Positions 42,098-51,299 of a stretch of DNA of 64,000 nt are shown here, piece after piece. Source of the DNA: Eubacterium sp. GTDB lineage: Bacteria > Bacillota > Clostridia > Lachnospirales > Lachnospiraceae. Under the pieces are notes generated by a model, which had not been told where the DNA came from, searched no databases, and was given only the letters and a program-made list of their open reading frames with translations. Position 1 is the stretch's first letter. The number at the start of each line of letters is the position of its first letter. The position numbers were made by a program, and so were the translations under genes. Location: contig JAILOU010000007.1 of assembly GCA_024690665.1 (NCBI GenBank), positions 18,595 to 82,594 of the forward strand. Direction: 5' to 3'.

Positions 42098-45000
42098 ATG
42101 ATGCGTAATTATAAGATGTTAAGCGGTAACAGCGCTGCTGCCACAACCGCTTACGCTTTTACCGATTCCGCTTTTATCTATCCCATCACTCCGTCTTCTG
42201 ATATGGCTGAGCAGATGAGCGAGTTTTCATTTCATAATAAAAAGAACTTATGGGGACAACCGGTAAGCATCAACCAGATGCAATCGGAGGCCGGCGTTGC
42301 CGGTGCCATGCACGGAGCTCTTTCAGCCGGAAGCCTCGCAACAACATTTACCTCTTCTCAGGGACTTTTATTAATGCTTCCTAATCTCTATAAGATTGCA
42401 GCAGAGCGATTGCCGGGTGTCTTTTATGTAGCCTCCCGCACAGTTGCGACACATGCCTTGTCAATCTTTGGAGATCATTCGGATATCTATGCGGTTCGCC
42501 AATGCGGCGCTCCCATCTTATGTGCCTCTAGTGTTCAGGAAGTCATCGATCTGTCTCCTGTGGCACATGTTTGTGCATTAATCGGACGTCTTCCATTTCT
42601 CTTCTTTTTTGATGGTTTTCGCACTTCTCACGAATTACAAAAGGTTGAGATATGGAGCGAGGATGATTTCGTTTCGATGATTCCACACGAGCAGATCTTA
42701 GATTACAGAAATCACGCGCTGAATCCGAACCATCCTTATGTGATGGGTTCTTCGCAAAGTCCGGATATCTACTTTCAGCAGCGGGAAGCCTGTAATCTTG
42801 CTTACACATCTCTGCCTGAGATTGTTTCTTATCAGATGGATATGATTAACCAAAAGCTCGGTACTTCTTATGCTCCATTTCATTACTATGGTGCACCGGA
42901 CGCCGAACATGTCATTGTGGCTATGGGATCTGTGACAGAAACTATTCGCCGGGCGGTTGACTCGCTTAACAAGCGTGATCATCGCGTCGGCATGATTCAG
43001 GTTCATCTGTTTCGGCCTTTTAGTACTTCAAAGTTTTTATCTGCGCTTCCTGACTGTGTAAAGCGCATCAGTGTCTTAGACAAAGCCAAGGAACCAGGTA
43101 GCAGTGGAGAGCCTTTGTATCTGGATGTTCTTGCCGCCATTCACAATAAGCGCCCTGATGTTACGATTTATCGCGGCAGATATGGTCTTTCTTCTAAGGA
43201 CACAACACCGGAGGATATTATTGCCGTTTTTTCCAATACAGATAAGGAAGAGTTTACACTTGGGATTCATGATGATGTTACGCATCTATCTCTTCCGTCT
43301 TCGCCAATTGCAGCGGATTCATCTTCGGCTATCTGCGCTAAGTTCTGGGGATTTGGCTCTGACGGCTGCGTAAGTGCGTGCAAAAATGCCGCCACTGTAA
43401 TCGGTGAGGGCTCTTCTTACTATGCGCAGTCTTACTCCGAGTATGATTCCAGAAAATCAGGTGGCCTTACGGTTAGTCACCTTCGCTATGACCATGCGCC
43501 GATTCGTGAACCTTATCTGATTCAACAGGCGGATTACGTTACTTGCAGCCATTTTGAGTATCTGCACCAATATCCTCTTGCCGAGGAACTAAAAGAAGGC
43601 GGCACCTTACTTGTTAGCTGTTCTTATTCTGCACAGCAGCTTATTAACAAATTGCCAGCTCACGTTCTTAAGATTCTAAGCAATAAAAAAGCACATCTAT
43701 ATACCATAGATGCACATAAGATTTCAAAATCATCCGGCCTTGACGGGCATACCGGCATGGTGATTATGGCTGCCTTTTTTTCGCTTGCACAGATTCTGCC
43801 GATTGAGCAGTGTCATGAACTTTTAAAAAAGCAGGTTCTCAAAGAATATGGTGCAAAAGGTGATGACATCATCCAGCACAACTTCGCAGCAATTAAGGCG
43901 GCTGGCGATGCGCTTCATGAAATTACTCTGCCTGATAATCTACCTGTTACACATGGCGAGATAGAAAACGCGTCTCCGGCTGTAAAGGGCTCTTTTCTAT
44001 TACAAAACTACGTAAATAATATTCATAAACCAATGAATGCCAGATGCGGAAACCAGATTCCGGTCTCTTCTTTTATTCCTTATGCCAATGGCTCATGCCC
44101 GGTCGGCACAGCCTCCTATGACAAACGGGGTAACGCTGATTTTGTTCCGGTCTGGGATCCGCAGCGCTGTATTCAGTGTAACCAGTGTTCCTTTGTGTGT
44201 CCTCATTCTGTCATAAGGCCGGTGGCCATGACTGAGCAGGAAGTGAAGGCAGCTCCTAATCCTGATCAGACCGCTTCTATGACCGGAATCAACCGGCTGT
44301 ACTTTGCCGTTGTCATCTCGGTATTAGATTGTACCGGCTGTGCGGCATGTGTGCAGGCTTGTCCTTGTGCCAAAAAAGCGCTAAAACTGCAACGGCTTGA
44401 TGAAGTTTCACACCTGCAGACACAATTTGACTACGCTGTATCGCTTCCTCAAAAAGAGGAAGTCTATAAGGTCTTTCGGCCTGACAGTGTCAAGGGCAGT
44501 CAGTTTAAAAAGCCTCTTATGGAATATCCGGGAGCCTGCGCCGGATGCGGTCAGACCCCTTATGTCCGGCTCTTAACCCAGCTGTTTGGAGAACGCATGA
44601 TCATAGCCAACGCCACAGGTTGCTCTTCTATCTGGGGGAACTCGTCTCCTTCGGTTCCTTATACCAGGGCAGCCTCCGGCCGTGGCCCTGCGTGGTCCAA
44701 CTCTTTGTTTGAGGATGCTGCAGAATATGGGTATGGAATGGCGATTGGTCATAATGACATCCGCGCTTCCCTTAAGGAGAAGCTGTCTGCCATCCTAAGC
44801 AGTAGCACGCAAACAGAGCTGTGTGTAAGCGCCGGTGACTGGATTGCTACCTATTATGACGGCGAGAAGAACGAAGTTGCTTCCGCCCGTCTGATTGAGG
44901 TTCTCGCGCAGTCTGATGAGCCTGCCTGTCGTTACATATACGAGAGAAGAGAGTTTCTTTCTAAAAAATCGCACTGGATATTCGGCGGTGACGGCTGGGC

Positions 45001-45553
45001 TTACGATATCGGCTTTGGAGGGCTCGACCAGGTACTTGCCAGCAGAGAAGATCTTAACATCCTGATTTTTGATAATGAAGTTTACGCCAATACCGGCGGT
45101 CAGCTTTCCAAATCTACGCCGCGGGGTGCCATCACACCATTTTCTTTAGACGGAAAACCAACTGCCAAAAAAGATCTTGCTTCGTATCTGATTGGTCTTG
45201 GTCATGTGTATGTTGCGCAGATTGCCATGGGTGCAGATATGAACCAGTGCATCAAAGCGATGGCAGAAGCGGAGCGCTATGCGGGGCCTTCTGTCCTTCT
45301 TGCATACTCTCCTTGCACCTGCCACGGCATCAGACATTTTCGCTCTCATGCTCAGGAGGAAGAACGCCGGGCGGTACAAAGCGGACACTGGGCGCTGTTT
45401 CGTTATGATCCTTCCGGCGCCGGTTATACTTGTGACTTCGCGCTGCCTTCCCTGCGTTATGAGCGCTTTCTTGATGGAGAACTGCGCTTTTCTCATAGTG
45501 AATCACTTCGTGAAGATGCGAAGGTGGATGCTGCGCGAAGAAGAAAAGAATAA
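42098..45553 (+). CDS. nifJ: Pyruvate:ferredoxin (flavodoxin) oxidoreductase
   Basis: A 1151-residue single-chain enzyme: pyruvate + CoA + oxidised ferredoxin to acetyl-CoA + CO2. In order: N-terminal pyrimidine-binding domain (YPITPSSDMAEQMSEF, QSEAGVAGAMHGALSAGSLATTFTSSQGLLLM), domain II with VGMIQVHLFRPF, gamma domain (WGFGSDGCVSACKNAA), two [4Fe-4S] ferredoxin motifs (CIQCNQCSFVCPH and CTGCAACVQACPC), then the thiamine diphosphate domain (CAGCGQTPYVRLLTQLFG, GDGWAYDIGFGGLDQVLA, NILIFDNEVYANTGGQLSKSTPRG). Length is normal. AAGGAGG precedes the ATG; MM at the start leaves 42098 or 42101. Central enzyme of anaerobic pyruvate metabolism. Confidence 0.97.
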   Translation: MMRNYKMLSGNSAAATTAYAFTDSAFIYPITPSSDMAEQMSEFSFHNKKNLWGQPVSINQMQSEAGVAGAMHGALSAGSLATTFTSSQGLLLMLPNLYKIAAERLPGVFYVASRTVATHALSIFGDHSDIYAVRQCGAPILCASSVQEVIDLSPVAHVCALIGRLPFLFFFDGFRTSHELQKVEIWSEDDFVSMIPHEQILDYRNHALNPNHPYVMGSSQSPDIYFQQREACNLAYTSLPEIVSYQMDMINQKLGTSYAPFHYYGAPDAEHVIVAMGSVTETIRRAVDSLNKRDHRVGMIQVHLFRPFSTSKFLSALPDCVKRISVLDKAKEPGSSGEPLYLDVLAAIHNKRPDVTIYRGRYGLSSKDTTPEDIIAVFSNTDKEEFTLGIHDDVTHLSLPSSPIAADSSSAICAKFWGFGSDGCVSACKNAATVIGEGSSYYAQSYSEYDSRKSGGLTVSHLRYDHAPIREPYLIQQADYVTCSHFEYLHQYPLAEELKEGGTLLVSCSYSAQQLINKLPAHVLKILSNKKAHLYTIDAHKISKSSGLDGHTGMVIMAAFFSLAQILPIEQCHELLKKQVLKEYGAKGDDIIQHNFAAIKAAGDALHEITLPDNLPVTHGEIENASPAVKGSFLLQNYVNNIHKPMNARCGNQIPVSSFIPYANGSCPVGTASYDKRGNADFVPVWDPQRCIQCNQCSFVCPHSVIRPVAMTEQEVKAAPNPDQTASMTGINRLYFAVVISVLDCTGCAACVQACPCAKKALKLQRLDEVSHLQTQFDYAVSLPQKEEVYKVFRPDSVKGSQFKKPLMEYPGACAGCGQTPYVRLLTQLFGERMIIANATGCSSIWGNSSPSVPYTRAASGRGPAWSNSLFEDAAEYGYGMAIGHNDIRASLKEKLSAILSSSTQTELCVSAGDWIATYYDGEKNEVASARLIEVLAQSDEPACRYIYERREFLSKKSHWIFGGDGWAYDIGFGGLDQVLASREDLNILIFDNEVYANTGGQLSKSTPRGAITPFSLDGKPTAKKDLASYLIGLGHVYVAQIAMGADMNQCIKAMAEAERYAGPSVLLAYSPCTCHGIRHFRSHAQEEERRAVQSGHWALFRYDPSGAGYTCDFALPSLRYERFLDGELRFSHSESLREDAKVDAARRRKE

Positions 45554-45577
45554 AAAATGTTCATATTGTTATCCGTA

Positions 45578-45631
45578 ATGTTAACTATGGTTAATTTTAT
45601 TGTTGACTTTAGGTTAACATCATCCTATAAT
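45578..45631 (+). promoter_or_regulatory. Biotin operon promoter with BirA-like operator
   Basis: TTGACT (45603-45608), 17 bp, TATAAT (45626-45631): a near-consensus sigma-A promoter. ATGTTAAC (45578-45585) and GTTAACAT (45613-45620) are perfect inverted copies; the right one lies in the spacer, the left one upstream. A third GGTTAA is at 45589-45594. GTTAAC half-sites are typical of BirA operators in Firmicutes, though the 27-bp separation is larger than the usual ~15. Confidence 0.7.
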
Positions 45632-45669
45632 GACCTAGGAAGACAATGAAAACAAAGAGGATACACAAT

Positions 45670-46632
45670 ATGAAATTAGCTAATGAAATTATTGCCGGCC
45701 GAAGACTTGGCCGGGATGATGACCTTTCGTTTTTCGAGACGACACCTGTAGATGAGTTATGCGAAGGTGCCAACCACATCCGCATGCGCCTATGCGGTAA
45801 TCATATCGATTTATGTACCATTATCAACGGACGCGCCGGAAGATGCTTTGAGAACTGCAAGTTCTGCGCGCAATCCGCACATCACCATACAGCTTGTAAC
45901 GAGTATGAGATGTTAACGCCAAGGGAATTTTTACATGACTGCCTTGCTAAGGATGCTGCCAAAGTGCACGCTTACTCGATTGTGACGGCCGGCAGAACTG
46001 TTGAAGGCGATGATTTTGATACTTTATTAGAGTCTTATCGTCTAATGCATAAACATACGGATATGCGTCTATGTGCTTCCCATGGGTTACTTGAGCAGGA
46101 TGCCTTTTTTGAACTGAAAAAGGCCGGCGTTTCGATGTACCATTCCAATATCGAAACCAGTCGGCGATTCTTTCCTGAGATCTGTACGACCCATACATTT
46201 GAAGATAAGCTTACCGAGATTGCCCGTGCAAAGACGGCCGGCCTTGAGGTCTGCAGCGGAGGCATTATCGGAATGGGCGAAACATTTGCCGACCGTGTAG
46301 ACATGGCTCTTACATTAGCGGAACTTGAAATTACTTCCATTCCGATTAATGTTTTGATGCCGGTTCCCGGAACACCGCTTGGTCACAATAAACCGCTTAG
46401 CAACGAGGAAGTGCTGCGCACTCTTACGATGTTTCGCTATGTAAATCCGACGGCCTATATCCGAATCGCTGCGGGAAGAGGTCAATTCCCGGATGGCGGA
46501 CGAAAGCTGTTTACCAGCGGCGTCAACGCGACGATTACCGGCGATATGCTGACAACGGTAGGAAATAATATGTCTCAGGACCGCGAGATGCTCTCCGGGA
46601 TGGGATTTGATATTGAAAGGATTAAAAACTAA
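45670..46632 (+). CDS. bioB: Biotin synthase
   Basis: A 320-residue radical SAM enzyme inserting sulfur into dethiobiotin. CFENCKFCAQSAHH carries the CxxxCxxC cluster and the AQS motif of BioB; YSIVTAGRT, MYHSNIETSRRFFPEICTTHTFEDKL (YNHNxxTS counterpart with His-Ser-Asn-Ile-Glu-Thr-Ser), GGIIGMGET, PINVLMPVPGTPLG and IRIAAGRGQFPDGGRKLFTSGVNATITGDMLTT. The start at 45670 has AGAGG 9 nt upstream; the ATG at 45646 is an alternative. It overlaps bioY by one base (TAATG). No other biotin synthesis genes are present, so the cell may use imported dethiobiotin or have them elsewhere. Confidence 0.94.
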   Translation: MKLANEIIAGRRLGRDDDLSFFETTPVDELCEGANHIRMRLCGNHIDLCTIINGRAGRCFENCKFCAQSAHHHTACNEYEMLTPREFLHDCLAKDAAKVHAYSIVTAGRTVEGDDFDTLLESYRLMHKHTDMRLCASHGLLEQDAFFELKKAGVSMYHSNIETSRRFFPEICTTHTFEDKLTEIARAKTAGLEVCSGGIIGMGETFADRVDMALTLAELEITSIPINVLMPVPGTPLGHNKPLSNEEVLRTLTMFRYVNPTAYIRIAAGRGQFPDGGRKLFTSGVNATITGDMLTTVGNNMSQDREMLSGMGFDIERIKN

Positions 46633-47186
46633 TGAACGAAGCAATGAACACACCAAAAATTTCAATTAAAACTATGGCCTTTATAGGCGTTATGACAGCC
46701 GTAACATGCATTTTGGCTCCGCTGTCCATACCAATCGGACCGGTTCCGATTTCCCTTACAAACCTTGTGCTGTACTTTACTTTGTACTTACTCGGTACAA
46801 AAAGCACCACAATCAGTTATGTCATCTATCTGCTTCTTGGTCTTGTCGGACTTCCTGTTTTCTCCGGATTTGTAGGCGGCCCTGCCAAATTATTCGGACC
46901 AACCGGCGGATATCTCATCGGATTTATTCCTATGATTTTGATTGCCGGATTATTTATGAAGAGAGCAAACCAAAAACGCGTTTTGGAATTTCTCGGCATG
47001 CTGCTTGGTACGTGGGTATGCTATGCAATCGGAACGCTCTGGCTCTCCTACAGCGCAGGCATGAGCTTTAAAGCCGCACTGCTTGCAGGTGTTATTCCAT
47101 TTATTGCCGAAGATATCATCAAGATGATTGTTGCTATGATCCTCGGTCGGAAAGTAAAAAAACAGATTGGCATGTACCAGCCATAA
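46632..47186 (+). CDS. bioY: Biotin transporter BioY (ECF S component)
   Basis: A 184-residue membrane protein with six predicted helices: TMAFIGVMTAVTCILAPLSIPIGPVPISLTNLVLYFTLYLLG, GLVGLPVFSGFVGGPAKLFGPTGGYLIGFIPMI (the conserved GPTGGY), GVIPFIAEDIIKMIVAMILG. It is the substrate-binding part of an ECF biotin importer; the shared EcfAAT module is not in this window. Translationally coupled to bioB. Confidence 0.95.
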   Translation: MNEAMNTPKISIKTMAFIGVMTAVTCILAPLSIPIGPVPISLTNLVLYFTLYLLGTKSTTISYVIYLLLGLVGLPVFSGFVGGPAKLFGPTGGYLIGFIPMILIAGLFMKRANQKRVLEFLGMLLGTWVCYAIGTLWLSYSAGMSFKAALLAGVIPFIAEDIIKMIVAMILGRKVKKQIGMYQP

Positions 47187-47204
47187 CAAATAGCTATTTA
47201 CTTC

Positions 47205-47280
47205 TTGACGCAAAGAGTAAACGAGAGTAAAATTTTATTAAAAGAGTAAACGACAGTAAAAATTTTCCTAAAGAGTAAAC
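47205..47280 (+). promoter_or_regulatory. Promoter embedded in phased AGTAAA repeats
   Basis: Promoter TTGACG (47205-47210), 17 bp, TAAAAT (47228-47233). AGTAAA occurs at 47216, 47226, 47245, 47255 and 47274, i.e. spacings 10, 19, 10, 19: two sites per 29-bp repeat, all on one helix face. The 29-bp unit AAAGAGTAAACGA(G/C)AGTAAA... starts at 47212 and 47241, with a partial third at 47270. It covers the promoter spacer and leader of the AAA ATPase gene, the layout of an autoregulatory operator. Confidence 0.7.
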
Positions 47281-47302
47281 AACCGCCAAAAAGGAGGTAG
47301 CT

Positions 47303-48340
47303 ATGAAACGTAATCCGTATACCTTAACGTTCGGCAAAGAACCGGCCGAAAGCATTTCCAGACCCTTACAACTAAACGAAATCATAGACACGTTTCGTGC
47401 AGATAGACCTTCTCAGCAAATATATATGATTTCCGGAGTAAGAGGTGCCGGAAAAACCGTATTTATGTCTGAGCTTTCCTCCTATTTTCAAAAGGAAGAA
47501 GATTGGGTTGTTACGGAACTTAATCCAAATAAAAACATGTTAGAAGAACTTGCTTCCCATCTTTCAAATGAGCACACAATCGCACAAATATTTAAAAACG
47601 CTAAAATCAATTTGTCTTTTTGGAATTTTGGAATAGAATTTAATACCGGAATGCAGCTTACGGATATCGATACAGCTTTGTACAACATGCTAGAGGCTTT
47701 ACAAAAAAAACAAAAAAAGCTTCTGATTACCATTGATGAAGTTATTAGTTCTGAAAATATGCATATTTTTGCAAGCACATACCAGATTATGCTTAGAAAA
47801 AATCTCCCGGTTTTCCTTCTCATGACCGGTTTATATGAAAATATTAATCAGCTACAAAATGAAAAAAGCCTAACTTTTTTATACCGTGCACCAAAGATTA
47901 CCCTGAAGCCTCTAAATCTAGGTTCTATTGCCAGTAATTATAAATCTGTTTTCAACTTAGACCAGAATACATCTCGTGATATGGCCGCTCTTACTTTGGG
48001 ATATCCTTTTGCTTTTCAGGTGCTTGGCTATATGACTTGGAAATACAATGGCAATTATAAAGATGCATTGAGCGAATATCGACAATATCTTGAAGAATAT
48101 GTCTATGAAAAAATTTGGTCTGAACTGTCTCCAAAAGACCGCCAAGTTGCCTATGCAATTGCCAAATGCAGTAATGATACTATAAAAGATATTCGTGAAA
48201 TATTAGATATGCAAACCAATGAATTCAATCCTTATCGGAAAAGATTATTGAGAAAAGGGATTATTAATGGCGAATCTCGTGGACATGTTCATTTTACATT
48301 ACCACTTTTTGATGAATTTGTTCTTGATAATTATTTTTAA
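47303..48340 (+). CDS. AAA ATPase with winged-helix-like C-terminus
   Basis: A 345-residue protein of the archaeal-ATPase/ORC-like AAA class. Residues ~20-60: SRPLQLNEIIDTFRADRPSQQIYMISGVRGAGKTVFMSEL with Walker A GVRGAGKT; Walker B KKLLITIDEVI (~145-155); sensor-like VFLLMTGLYENINQL; helical lid around 215-255 (FNLDQNTSRDMAALTLGYPFAFQVLGYMTW); and the last ~80 residues (SPKDRQVAYAIAKC...FNPYRKRLLRKGIINGESRGHVHFTLPLFDEFVLDNYF) look like a winged helix for DNA binding. It is a single-gene unit preceded by AGTAAA repeats that it may bind. Role unknown; related genes are called ATP-binding proteins. AAGGAGG precedes the ATG. Confidence 0.75.
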   Translation: MKRNPYTLTFGKEPAESISRPLQLNEIIDTFRADRPSQQIYMISGVRGAGKTVFMSELSSYFQKEEDWVVTELNPNKNMLEELASHLSNEHTIAQIFKNAKINLSFWNFGIEFNTGMQLTDIDTALYNMLEALQKKQKKLLITIDEVISSENMHIFASTYQIMLRKNLPVFLLMTGLYENINQLQNEKSLTFLYRAPKITLKPLNLGSIASNYKSVFNLDQNTSRDMAALTLGYPFAFQVLGYMTWKYNGNYKDALSEYRQYLEEYVYEKIWSELSPKDRQVAYAIAKCSNDTIKDIREILDMQTNEFNPYRKRLLRKGIINGESRGHVHFTLPLFDEFVLDNYF

Positions 48341-48355
48341 TCCTTAAACGGTTAT

Positions 48356-48964
48356 CTACTTAAGTTCTATCACCTGATCCGCCTCTTCATACAAACCTGT
48401 GTCGTGAGTCACCATGATGACGATTTTTCCTTCATCTGCAAATTTATGCAGTAAATCCATTACAATGCGCCCATTTTCAGCATCTAACGATCCGGTTGGT
48501 TCATCTGCCAATATCATTTTGCATTTTTTCATCATCAGCCTTGCAAGTGCCACCCTTTGTTGCTCTCCACCGGATAATTTATATACTTTCGTATTCATTT
48601 GATCTGACAATCCAACCTCATCAAGCGCCTGCTTCATAATTATGTCTGAACGATTTTTCTTTTTAATTATTTCAAGATTCTGCTTTACGGTCTTGTTCTC
48701 CATTAGTGCAAAATTCTGAAACAAAAATCCTACATATTCACTAAAATACTCCCCTTGCGAAATCGCTTTGATATCTGTTCCATCTATTAAGATGTCACCC
48801 TCATCCGTTTTTTCCAAGTATCCTAACATATTAAGAAGTGTTGTTTTTCCACATCCACTTGGCCCGGCAATGATTGTAAAGGTTCCATCTTCAATCGTTG
48901 CACAAAGCCCATCTATAATCACTTTATCACCAAACGACTTTCTTATATTTCTAAGTTCAATCAT
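48356..48964 (-). CDS. ABC transporter ATP-binding protein (bacteriocin-type exporter)
   Basis: A 202-residue ABC ATPase: IIAGPSGCGKTTLLNMLGY (Walker A), FLFQNFALM (Q-loop), LSGGEQQRVALARLMM (signature), MILADEPTGSLD (Walker B), MVTHD (H-loop). Start at 48964 (MIELRNIRKSFGD) overlaps the permease stop by 4 bp (ATGA). The longer open frame to 49075 lies in the permease gene. Energy module for the permease encoded just upstream. Convergent with the AAA gene, 15-bp gap. Confidence 0.93.
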   Translation of the reverse strand: MIELRNIRKSFGDKVIIDGLCATIEDGTFTIIAGPSGCGKTTLLNMLGYLEKTDEGDILIDGTDIKAISQGEYFSEYVGFLFQNFALMENKTVKQNLEIIKKKNRSDIIMKQALDEVGLSDQMNTKVYKLSGGEQQRVALARLMMKKCKMILADEPTGSLDAENGRIVMDLLHKFADEGKIVIMVTHDTGLYEEADQVIELK

Positions 48965-50862
48965 AAGCACCCTCCCTTTAGAATCTTGGTAATCGATATC
49001 TTTTCCTGTCGAAGCATATAAATCGCTACTATCACAATTTCCGTAATGATAAGGAGCAGACCAATGAGTATGCACTGGCGGGCGTTATATAGATTCACAA
49101 AGAGTCCGGCTATTCCATATACAGTTACCACAACCAAGCTAGGAACAATGAGCTGTATGAAATATCGCCTATTTCTTTCCAGAAATGAATATCCATGAAC
49201 CTTCTTAATCGCATACTCCATTCCTTTCATCTTGTATTGCATATTGCAAAGTGTAATTGCAATCACCACATCTAAAATCAGTACCAAAATGCATAAAGAA
49301 CTTAGAAAGCGAATTAATTTTTTTACAAAACTCATCTGATAGTCATAGATTTCCCGCACCCCGGACACCACGATTTCATATTGTTCACTCGTTATTTTGG
49401 CATCTTGCAAAATCGCCTTTAGATCATCCTTTGAAATCCGATAAATGACATTGTTTTTAGTCCTAAGTGTCTCTACATTTATTCTCACATCGCTTGGACA
49501 ATAAATAATAATCGGGTCCTTTTCTTCCCCAAACCACTGCGTTTCTTCACCTGTTAAGCACGGTTGTCGGATAGATTGTTGATACGTTTTTTGGCATATA
49601 TCTTCTTCATCCACATATAAACCGCAGATTCCCTCAGCTTCTGCTGATTCAAGTGTGCTGCCCTTTGGGCTCCAGATGGTGATCATGTTACCGGATTCAG
49701 ATTCTCCTACGATTTCCTGCGGAAGAACATCGGCAGCATATTCATTTGCCAAAATAATTGCACGTCCCTCATCTGCAATCTTCGTGCACACAGCCGGCTT
49801 AAGCTGATTATAATATTCCTCCTGCAGTTTTTCCCATGCAGTATCATCTGCAATTTCATCTAAAGACTGAATCCCAACAAACAGGCTCTCTTGCACCTGA
49901 TCCGCAAATGTCTCGTGTGTGCTTTCCATAGAGAGTTTTCCTAGTGTTTCGAAATTAGTCACAATGGTACCTAGTGTAATCGTAAATGCTGCCACCTTCA
50001 TTACGTGCAACAAGGTAATTGTACCTTTATTCTCCACTACATTAGAAAATACCGCCTTAACATCCGGACGCAAAAATAAGAGATTAAACAGCGACGCGGC
50101 TATGGCTGCGATTTCATAAACCAGCAAAGCAATGGCGCTTTTATAATCTCCTTGAATAAAACCGGATACAAACCATCCGGCCAGTACATATATAATTTGA
50201 AACAAGATGAAATCGACTACAAGCGAATATATCGTAATTTGTAGAAGGTCTTCCCCGTAAATTGCTCGAATTAGCATCTGTTTCTTCTTCCGAACAATAA
50301 TGCAGACATTGATTAATACTACACAGATTGCAATCATCACCCATACAATAAGAAGCATATCGGTTTCGCTTGCACTATATTGCTGCGGATAAGTCACCGT
50401 ATAATTTTTGCTTAAGACTTCGTATGCCAATTCTTTTCCATCAATTACAGCCAAAAGCGAATTCTTTCGAAAGACATCATACGTTACTTGTGACAGCTGC
50501 TTAACTTCAATTTGCACACTACCACTAAACAGGGATTCATAGCTACCTTCCTTGTAGTGACACGTTTTTTCTAATTCCTGTTTTACCTTGTCATTTGTAA
50601 CATATACAATCAGCGTTCTTTTTAACTCCGAGTCCCGATTCTCGCCTACGATTGCCACGTCCAGATTTTGTGACGTAATTTTCTGCACAAATCCGGGCAA
50701 TTGCTCCTTTGTGATCTCACATTCCATAGCCGGATAAACAGCACTAATCTCCGATGTCATAGTCTGATGAAATAATTCACAACGCATAACAAATCCTAAT
50801 ACCAGGATTAGAAATATTGGTATGCATTTCATCATTTTTTCAAATATAAAATCAGCTTTCAT
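48961..50862 (-). CDS. Bacteriocin-associated integral membrane protein (DUF1430-like permease)
   Basis: A 633-residue permease with a single N-terminal helix (~13-30), an extracytoplasmic domain, a block of helices at ~170-275 (DMLLIVWVMIAICVVLINVCIIV; TIYSLVVDFILFQIIYVLAGWFVSG; IALLVYEIAAIAASLFNLLFL), a helix at ~295-315, a second large external domain (~330-520) and three C-terminal helices with FtsX-like layout (GMEYAIKKVHGYSFLERNRRYFIQLIVPSLVVV). This is the layout of permeases encoded with lactococcin-972-type bacteriocins. Together with the ATPase it probably exports or gives immunity to the neighbouring peptide. Confidence 0.8.
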   Translation of the reverse strand: MKADFIFEKMMKCIPIFLILVLGFVMRCELFHQTMTSEISAVYPAMECEITKEQLPGFVQKITSQNLDVAIVGENRDSELKRTLIVYVTNDKVKQELEKTCHYKEGSYESLFSGSVQIEVKQLSQVTYDVFRKNSLLAVIDGKELAYEVLSKNYTVTYPQQYSASETDMLLIVWVMIAICVVLINVCIIVRKKKQMLIRAIYGEDLLQITIYSLVVDFILFQIIYVLAGWFVSGFIQGDYKSAIALLVYEIAAIAASLFNLLFLRPDVKAVFSNVVENKGTITLLHVMKVAAFTITLGTIVTNFETLGKLSMESTHETFADQVQESLFVGIQSLDEIADDTAWEKLQEEYYNQLKPAVCTKIADEGRAIILANEYAADVLPQEIVGESESGNMITIWSPKGSTLESAEAEGICGLYVDEEDICQKTYQQSIRQPCLTGEETQWFGEEKDPIIIYCPSDVRINVETLRTKNNVIYRISKDDLKAILQDAKITSEQYEIVVSGVREIYDYQMSFVKKLIRFLSSLCILVLILDVVIAITLCNMQYKMKGMEYAIKKVHGYSFLERNRRYFIQLIVPSLVVVTVYGIAGLFVNLYNARQCILIGLLLIITEIVIVAIYMLRQEKISITKILKGGCL

Positions 50863-50863
50863 G

Positions 50864-51208
50864 CTAATACTTTACCCCATACAGAACCACATTTCCCTTA
50901 TGTGTCACCTCTATTTTCGACCATTTTGAATGCAAATTAGCATTTGCTCTAAATTTTCCATTCGCATTCACCAAATAAGCTTGTGAATATTTCAAATTTG
51001 AATGTGCGTAATCCTCATCTATGGCAATTGTATTAAATCCATACACAAACTTCTTTTCATTTCCAAAGCGCTTACTAACTTCCCACGCTTTGTTGAATTT
51101 ATGTTTTCCATTATCTGTTTCATATTCTTTTGCCGAAACGTTCATCACACATGTTGATACCATTACCAAAACGGTCAACATTAATGCTATTATTTTTCTT
51201 CTTTTCAT
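50864..51208 (-). CDS. Lactococcin-972-like secreted peptide
   Basis: A 114-residue precursor with a signal peptide (MKRRKIIALMLTVLVMVSTCVMNVSA, cleavage after residue ~26) and a mature part of ~88 residues rich in Lys, Asn, Tyr and His. FVYGFNTIAIDEDYAHSNLKYSQAYLVNANGKF...ANLHSKWSKIEVTHKGNVVLYG resembles the core of lactococcin 972 (YG...YSNYHH..THSATVVN..AGVWAKATV). The match is by eye and modest; the DUF1430-type permease and ABC ATPase directly downstream support it strongly. Mature lactococcin 972 acts at the septum by binding lipid II; whether this peptide kills is unknown. Confidence 0.7.
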   Translation of the reverse strand: MKRRKIIALMLTVLVMVSTCVMNVSAKEYETDNGKHKFNKAWEVSKRFGNEKKFVYGFNTIAIDEDYAHSNLKYSQAYLVNANGKFRANANLHSKWSKIEVTHKGNVVLYGVKY

Positions 51209-51299
51209 TTTTCTTCCCCCTCGTATTATATTGTAAAGTCAAAAAATCTCCATACTTTCTTAATGCACAATAGATGAATAAGACGTTTCATGCTTTCCA

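Noticed and set aside
47212-47280. CRISPR-like short array
   Set aside because: The 29-bp units are contiguous without spacers and no cas genes are near; a promoter lies inside them.
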